The notes under the pieces were generated by a model. It did no database searches and was not told the DNA's origin. It saw nothing but the letters and a program-made list of their open reading frames with translations. From Saccoglossus kowalevskii (taxonomy: Eukaryota; Hemichordata; Enteropneusta; Harrimaniidae), in contig NW_003124907.1 in assembly GCF_000003605.2 (NCBI RefSeq), positions 215,511 through 246,796 on the forward strand: a DNA stretch of 31,286 nt. The letters run 5' to 3'. The translations under genes were made by a program, and so were the position numbers. Below, one piece after another: positions 29,884 to 31,286 of this stretch. How positions within the stretch are numbered: position 1 is the stretch's first letter; each line of letters begins with the position of its first letter.

Positions 29884-30095
29884 TTATCATTGTTGACAGT
29901 ACTATTATCATTACAGTAAAACGATCACTATTGTTGTAATTGTTATAGTAAATACAATGATTAATGGTGTTGTTGTTGTTGGTATAGTAACACAATGACT
30001 ATTGTTATTATTATTATTATTTAATAATGACTGTGGTATTTTTATAGTAAAACAATATCTATTGTTATAATAAAATGATAGTAATTATAGTTGTT
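29884..30095. repeat. Degenerate TATAGTAAAACAATGACTATTGTTA repeat
   Basis: TAGTAAAACGATCACTATTG, TAGTAAATACAATGATTAAT, TAGTAACACAATGACTATTG and TAGTAAAACAATATCTATTG recur at irregular spacing (about 30-60 bp), with TTG and TTA trinucleotide runs between. It is an A+T-rich variable repeat. Confidence 0.6.
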
Positions 30096-31048
30096 TTAGA
30101 AGTAGAACTGTTTGATGACGAGCTATTCTTTTCAACCAGACGACCTTTGTTTCGATCACTGTGCCTATTTTTATCTCGGCAAACACTTGTGACAAGCCCT
30201 GAAGTTGGTGTTTCATTGTTATCTAAATTTGTTACATAAACTTTCTAAGGTGCAGTCCGATACGACAATTCCCTTATTGTTCAACTTGAAATGATCGGTT
30301 TTTGCCAATCTAGATGACTTTTTCAACCCATAACACTGACGAAAAATGATCTATGTGGTGTCAATTAAACAATACAACATCGCCCATATAACTGAAACAT
30401 TCTTCATAATCTAACTACATGTCACATGTTACATAAACCACGTGACCACGCATATGACCCCGTGTTTAGACATTTAGTATACCACAAGTCACCTTGGTCA
30501 CAAAAATATGTAAGAAAACAGGAAAAAAAACAGCTCGTGGAATTGCAATTACCTGTGCATTGCGTCTGCCCACTACCTGTGCCGTCAATCACATTGAAAC
30601 ACTGGGAACAATACCCATAATCCCATGAGAACAGGACTTCCTGTTCATTGCAGTTCACTTTTATAGGGCTGCTGAATAGTGGCGTAATATTTGACAATAA
30701 CGATAAAGACATGTCAGTGGAGTTATGTGTCAAATAGAATAATGGAATTGCTCGGACAAGAAAAACGGGATAGTGAAGTAAATGCGACAATTGTCTTCAA
30801 GAATGCGCCACACTATTCATCTCCGTTTTAAATAGACTGTTTATATATTGTGTACTTTAGCTCTTCCAATTTTCTTTATATTTTACCAACTCAGAGTTCA
30901 CAGCTGTCAGTTTAAAATAGACTAAGCGACACGACTCGGAACGACATCACACCGATTATATTTGTCTATCTTTTAAATAATTATTTCGTCATTACTTTGT
31001 CCCATATTGATTTGTATTACCCTATATACCGTGCTCACTTTCTGTCAT

Positions 31049-31050
31049 AT

Positions 31051-31141
<91 letters not shown>

Positions 31142-31197
31142 TTTGTTAATTAATTAATTTATTTATTTATTTATTTTTAATTAATTAATTAATTAAT

Positions 31198-31228
<31 letters not shown>

Positions 31229-31286
31229 TTTGTTAATTAATTAATTAATTTATTTATTTATTTATTTTTAATTAATTAATTAATTT
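31049..31286. repeat. (TTTA)n microsatellite with TTAA blocks
   Basis: An almost pure TTTA tetranucleotide run of about 90 bp is followed by alternating TTAA and TTTA blocks, with GTTAATTAATT recurring 87 bp apart. It runs to the window edge and may continue. Confidence 0.95.

Larger units (their letters stand above)
29163..31286 (-). other. Upstream intron sequence, incomplete
   Basis: The earlier DID exons expected from INF2 (roughly 200 residues) are not found here, so this is taken as the 3' part of a long intron. It contains the TAGTAAAACAATG repeat, the TTTA microsatellite and a Cys-containing open frame at 30422-30790 of 122 codons that I do not recognise. Confidence 0.65.

Overview
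The window is animal genomic DNA. It has small exons with canonical GT-AG introns, A+T-rich introns, minisatellites, microsatellites and short inverted-repeat transposable elements. It carries most of one gene on the minus strand: an INF2-class (inverted) formin. The vertebrate-type domain order is clear, but the repeats look invertebrate. The GAC/CGG-rich repeat near position 400-475 resembles repeats I remember from molluscan DNA; that is a weak clue only.

Gene layout (minus strand, high to low coordinates). Fourteen exons can be joined by GT-AG splicing with matching phase. They give 7557 nt, or 2518 residues plus a TGA stop at 4058-4060. The first exon in the window (29003-29162) begins in the middle of the Diaphanous inhibitory domain (DID), so the start codon, the first DID repeats and the promoter lie beyond position 31286. 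Exons 1-4 encode the rest of the DID and the polyproline FH1 segment. The end of exon 4 through exon 13 encodes the actin-assembling FH2 domain. The last exon (4058-9421) is a single 5.4 kb exon encoding a basic linker, a WH2/DAD motif and a tail of about 1.7 thousand residues. That tail is far longer than the human INF2 tail. It is rich in Ser, Arg, Lys and Pro, has three SxIP-type motifs expected to bind EB proteins at microtubule ends, and has a five-copy motif I cannot name.

Region by region. 1-4057 is 3' flank or 3' UTR, with a dispersed repeat (66-473), a 26-bp minisatellite leading into two CRE/E-box palindromes (1728-1965) and a TTAA-bounded short element (2805-2924). 4058-14594 holds the last nine exons (14 to 6). 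14595-18843 is a 4.2 kb intron with a 165-bp inverted-repeat element. 18844-21058 holds exons 5, 4 and 3 and a tandem pair of the TTAA-bounded element. 21059-25281 is a 4.2 kb intron with a higher-order minisatellite. 25282-29162 has exons 2 and 1 separated by an intron with a foldback element and a CA microsatellite. 29163-31286 is upstream intron ending in a TTTA/TTAA repeat.

How it works together: in known INF2 proteins the N-terminal DID binds the C-terminal WH2/DAD and restrains FH1-FH2 actin nucleation and elongation, while the WH2-containing tail also binds and severs filaments. All of these parts are recognisable here. The tail suggests an added microtubule role like that known for the related formin FHDC1 (INF1) and the worm protein EXC-6; that is inference. 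No other protein gene, rRNA, tRNA or CRISPR array was found.
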